Source: Clostridiaceae bacterium Marseille-Q4149 (GTDB lineage Bacteria > Bacillota > Clostridia > Oscillospirales > Oscillospiraceae). From it: 64,000 bases of DNA. The notes under the pieces are model-generated. The model ran no database searches. It was not told the DNA's origin and worked only from the letters and a program-made list of their open reading frames with translations. Below are positions 62,752 through 64,000 of the stretch, piece by piece. The DNA lies in NCBI GenBank assembly GCA_018228685.1, contig CP073691.1, positions 372,001 through 436,000 on the forward strand, in the 5' to 3' direction. The position numbers and the translations under genes are program-made. Positions within the stretch are counted from its first letter, which is position 1, and every line of letters starts with the position of its first letter.

Positions 62752-63456
62752 ATGCCTGCACTGTTTGAAGCCTACATTACCAACCTGGGAAAATACAACG
62801 AGGGTGAGCTGGTTGGAGAAACGCTGAAATTCCCCACCACCAAAGAGGAGGTGCAAGGTCTGCTGAAACGCATCGGCGTGGATGGGGTGCGTTACGAGGA
62901 GTTTTTCATTACCAGCTTTGACGGTGATGTGCTGGGGCTCTATGACTATCTGACCGAATATGAAAATCTGGACGAGCTTAACCATCTGGCCTGCCTGCTC
63001 TCCGAGCTGGATCAAAGTGATTTGGAGAAATTCGAGGCGGTGATCGACAGCGGCGAGCATACTTCTAGCGTGGCCGACCTCATCAACCTGACGCAAAACC
63101 TGGATTGTTTTGAATTTTATCCCGACATTGAAAGCGAGGAAGATTTAGGCCGCTACTCTGCGGAGGACTTGCCAATCCCGGAAGAACTGAAAGACTATTT
63201 CGATTATGAGGCATACGGGCGGGACATCCGGCTCAACGAGGACGGCCACTTTGCCCCAGGCGGCTATGTACTGAACAACGGCGGCAAATTTATTGAGCAC
63301 TACCACGGGATCGAGGACATTCCCGCCGAACACAGGGTTTTCTCCTATCCGCAACTTTCCATCCGGGAACAGATGGCCGCCTATAAGGAAATTATTGACG
63401 GTTCCTCTCTGGATGGCTATCGCAAGATGACCGCAAAAGAACATGATGACCGATAG
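62752..63456 (+). CDS. ardA: antirestriction protein ArdA
   Basis: The 234-residue acidic protein is full-length ArdA, a DNA mimic that blocks type I restriction enzymes during transfer. Visible motifs are FEAYITNLGKYNEGELVGET, GVRYEEFFITSFDG, EHTSSVADLINLTQNLDCF and YFDYEAYGRDIRLNEDGHF. The ATG follows the previous stop by one base. The truncated ArdA at 15029 aligns with residues about 90-200 of it. A palindrome follows 7 bases after the stop. Confidence 0.92.
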   Translation: MPALFEAYITNLGKYNEGELVGETLKFPTTKEEVQGLLKRIGVDGVRYEEFFITSFDGDVLGLYDYLTEYENLDELNHLACLLSELDQSDLEKFEAVIDSGEHTSSVADLINLTQNLDCFEFYPDIESEEDLGRYSAEDLPIPEELKDYFDYEAYGRDIRLNEDGHFAPGGYVLNNGGKFIEHYHGIEDIPAEHRVFSYPQLSIREQMAAYKEIIDGSSLDGYRKMTAKEHDDR

Positions 63457-63462
63457 CGGCAC

Positions 63463-63483
63463 TTCTGGACACATTGTCCAGAG
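63463..63483. repeat. TTCTGGACA palindrome, copy 3, within a terminator-like hairpin
   Basis: TTCTGGACA-CAT-TGTCCAGAG. An outer AGCGGC/GCCGCT pair with a T-run suggests the copy may double as a terminator of ardA. Confidence 0.75.
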
Positions 63484-63507
63484 GAGCCGCTTTTTGTATG
63501 AAAGGGG

Positions 63508-63993
63508 GTGATCCGCCTGGTTGACGAGGATGTTTCCAGACGCACCATAGCGGTATCGATCAAGGCAAGCAAGCTGACGGCAAAAGGGCTTGCCTATGTA
63601 TTGGGAACGATTGCCCGGAAGATTGCCAAACACCACCGGGCCAAGCAAACGCCCCACGGCAGGCAGACGGTGGGCCAGCTTATGGGCCAGGGTGCTTCTG
63701 CCAACAGCATTGAGGTGGAGGCTCCCGCCCTCTTTGACCGGGTGGCCCGGAAATGGAATGTGGACTATGCCTTTTACAAGGTAGCGCCGGACAGACACCT
63801 GCTTTTCTTCAAGGCTGGGCAGGCCGACGCCATTACCGCCTGTTTCGCAGAGTATTCCAAACGGCTGCTCAAGCGTTCAAAGTCCAGGCGTGTTCCCATC
63901 CGGGAACAGCTCAAACGGGCCGCCGCTGAACTGGCCCGCCAGCCGTCCCACAAGAAAGAACGGGTAAAGGAGGCGGCGCATGAGGACAGATAG
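63508..63993 (+). CDS. pcfB: PcfB family conjugation protein
   Basis: The 161-residue protein has the PcfB/DUF3801 pattern: VSRRTIAVSIKASKLTAKGL at the N-terminus, then a basic C-terminus (KRLLKRSKSRRVPIREQLKR). PcfB assists the coupling protein at the relaxosome during conjugation. GTG 63508 is the only usable start, directly after AAAGGGGG; the spacing is tight, so the true start is uncertain. It overlaps the next gene by 14 bases. Confidence 0.8.
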   Translation: MIRLVDEDVSRRTIAVSIKASKLTAKGLAYVLGTIARKIAKHHRAKQTPHGRQTVGQLMGQGASANSIEVEAPALFDRVARKWNVDYAFYKVAPDRHLLFFKAGQADAITACFAEYSKRLLKRSKSRRVPIREQLKRAAAELARQPSHKKERVKEAAHEDR

Positions 63994-64000
63994 CGTAAAA
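63980..64000 (+). CDS. start of next conjugation gene, truncated by window
   Basis: ATG 63980 with AAAGGAGG upstream opens MRTDSVK before the window ends. In related elements the VirD4/TraG-type coupling protein follows PcfB, but seven codons cannot prove this. Confidence 0.35.

Overview
The window looks like chromosome from a GC-rich, spore-forming gut Clostridium of the Oscillospiraceae type. It encodes sigma-E with its processing protease SpoIIGA, spore maturation proteins SpmA and SpmB, an AbrB/SpoVT regulator and a DUF1540 protein, with strong Shine-Dalgarno sites and consensus sigma-A promoters. Roughly one fifth is resident chromosome. The rest is a pile-up of integrative elements and their scars.

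Layout. (1) 1-3.8 kb, chromosome: CstA-like carbon starvation protein, YerC-like repressor, methyltransferase, Hsp33, and a Val-Asp-Phe-Gly-Cys tRNA cluster. (2) 3.9-6.1 kb: a tyrosine integrase beside tRNA-Cys, an XRE repressor and a divergent lipoprotein. (3) 6.1-18.5 kb, decayed conjugative-element backbone: a giant methylase/SNF2 gene broken by a serine recombinase fragment, a MarR-radical SAM 'mobile pair' plus ATPase cargo bracketed by 69-bp direct repeats, a peptidase S51, an ArdA/ArdC protein and a relaxase cut off against each other, then MobC. (4) 18.8-25.6 kb, Tn1549/Tn916-like module: XRE and MerR regulators, an ABC exporter, a KTR protein, sigma and helix-turn-helix proteins, Xis and Int, ending at tRNA-Ser(CGA). 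(5) 26.0-42.9 kb, a second element ending with its own integrase at another tRNA-Ser(CGA). It carries an HNH gene with a tiny acidic partner, TnpV, an AT-rich restriction/defence operon with two Fic proteins, a 70-bp-periodic repeat array, a RepA-like helicase, a MobC-like protein, a candidate oriT and ParB. (6) 43.1-44.6 kb: tRNA-Ser half-gene scars and an IS481-type insertion sequence. (7) 44.6-56.9 kb, chromosome: spoIIGA-sigE, a TauE/SafE pair, DUF1540, ATP-grasp, AbrB, spmAB, ridA, a lysyltransferase-like/GNAT fusion, LysR and M32 carboxypeptidase. (8) 56.9 kb to the end: an element entering through two large serine recombinases, then ParB, a DUF4406-like protein, ArdA, PcfB and the start of another transfer gene.

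How it fits together. The tRNA-Ser(CGA) locus behaves as an integration hotspot, with at least four anticodon-loop junctions still visible. The most interesting cargo is the minus-strand operon at 28.7-37.3 kb: HTH, Fic, Fic with a C-terminal wHTH, an HsdM with an N-terminal nuclease-like domain, HsdS, an OLD-like ATPase-TOPRIM protein, and a helix-hairpin-helix protein with a nuclease-like end. I see no separate HsdR motor, so this may be an atypical restriction or anti-phage system. Other leads are the 70-bp-phased array next to the replication-like genes, and a palindrome repeated three times in the ParB-ArdA region.
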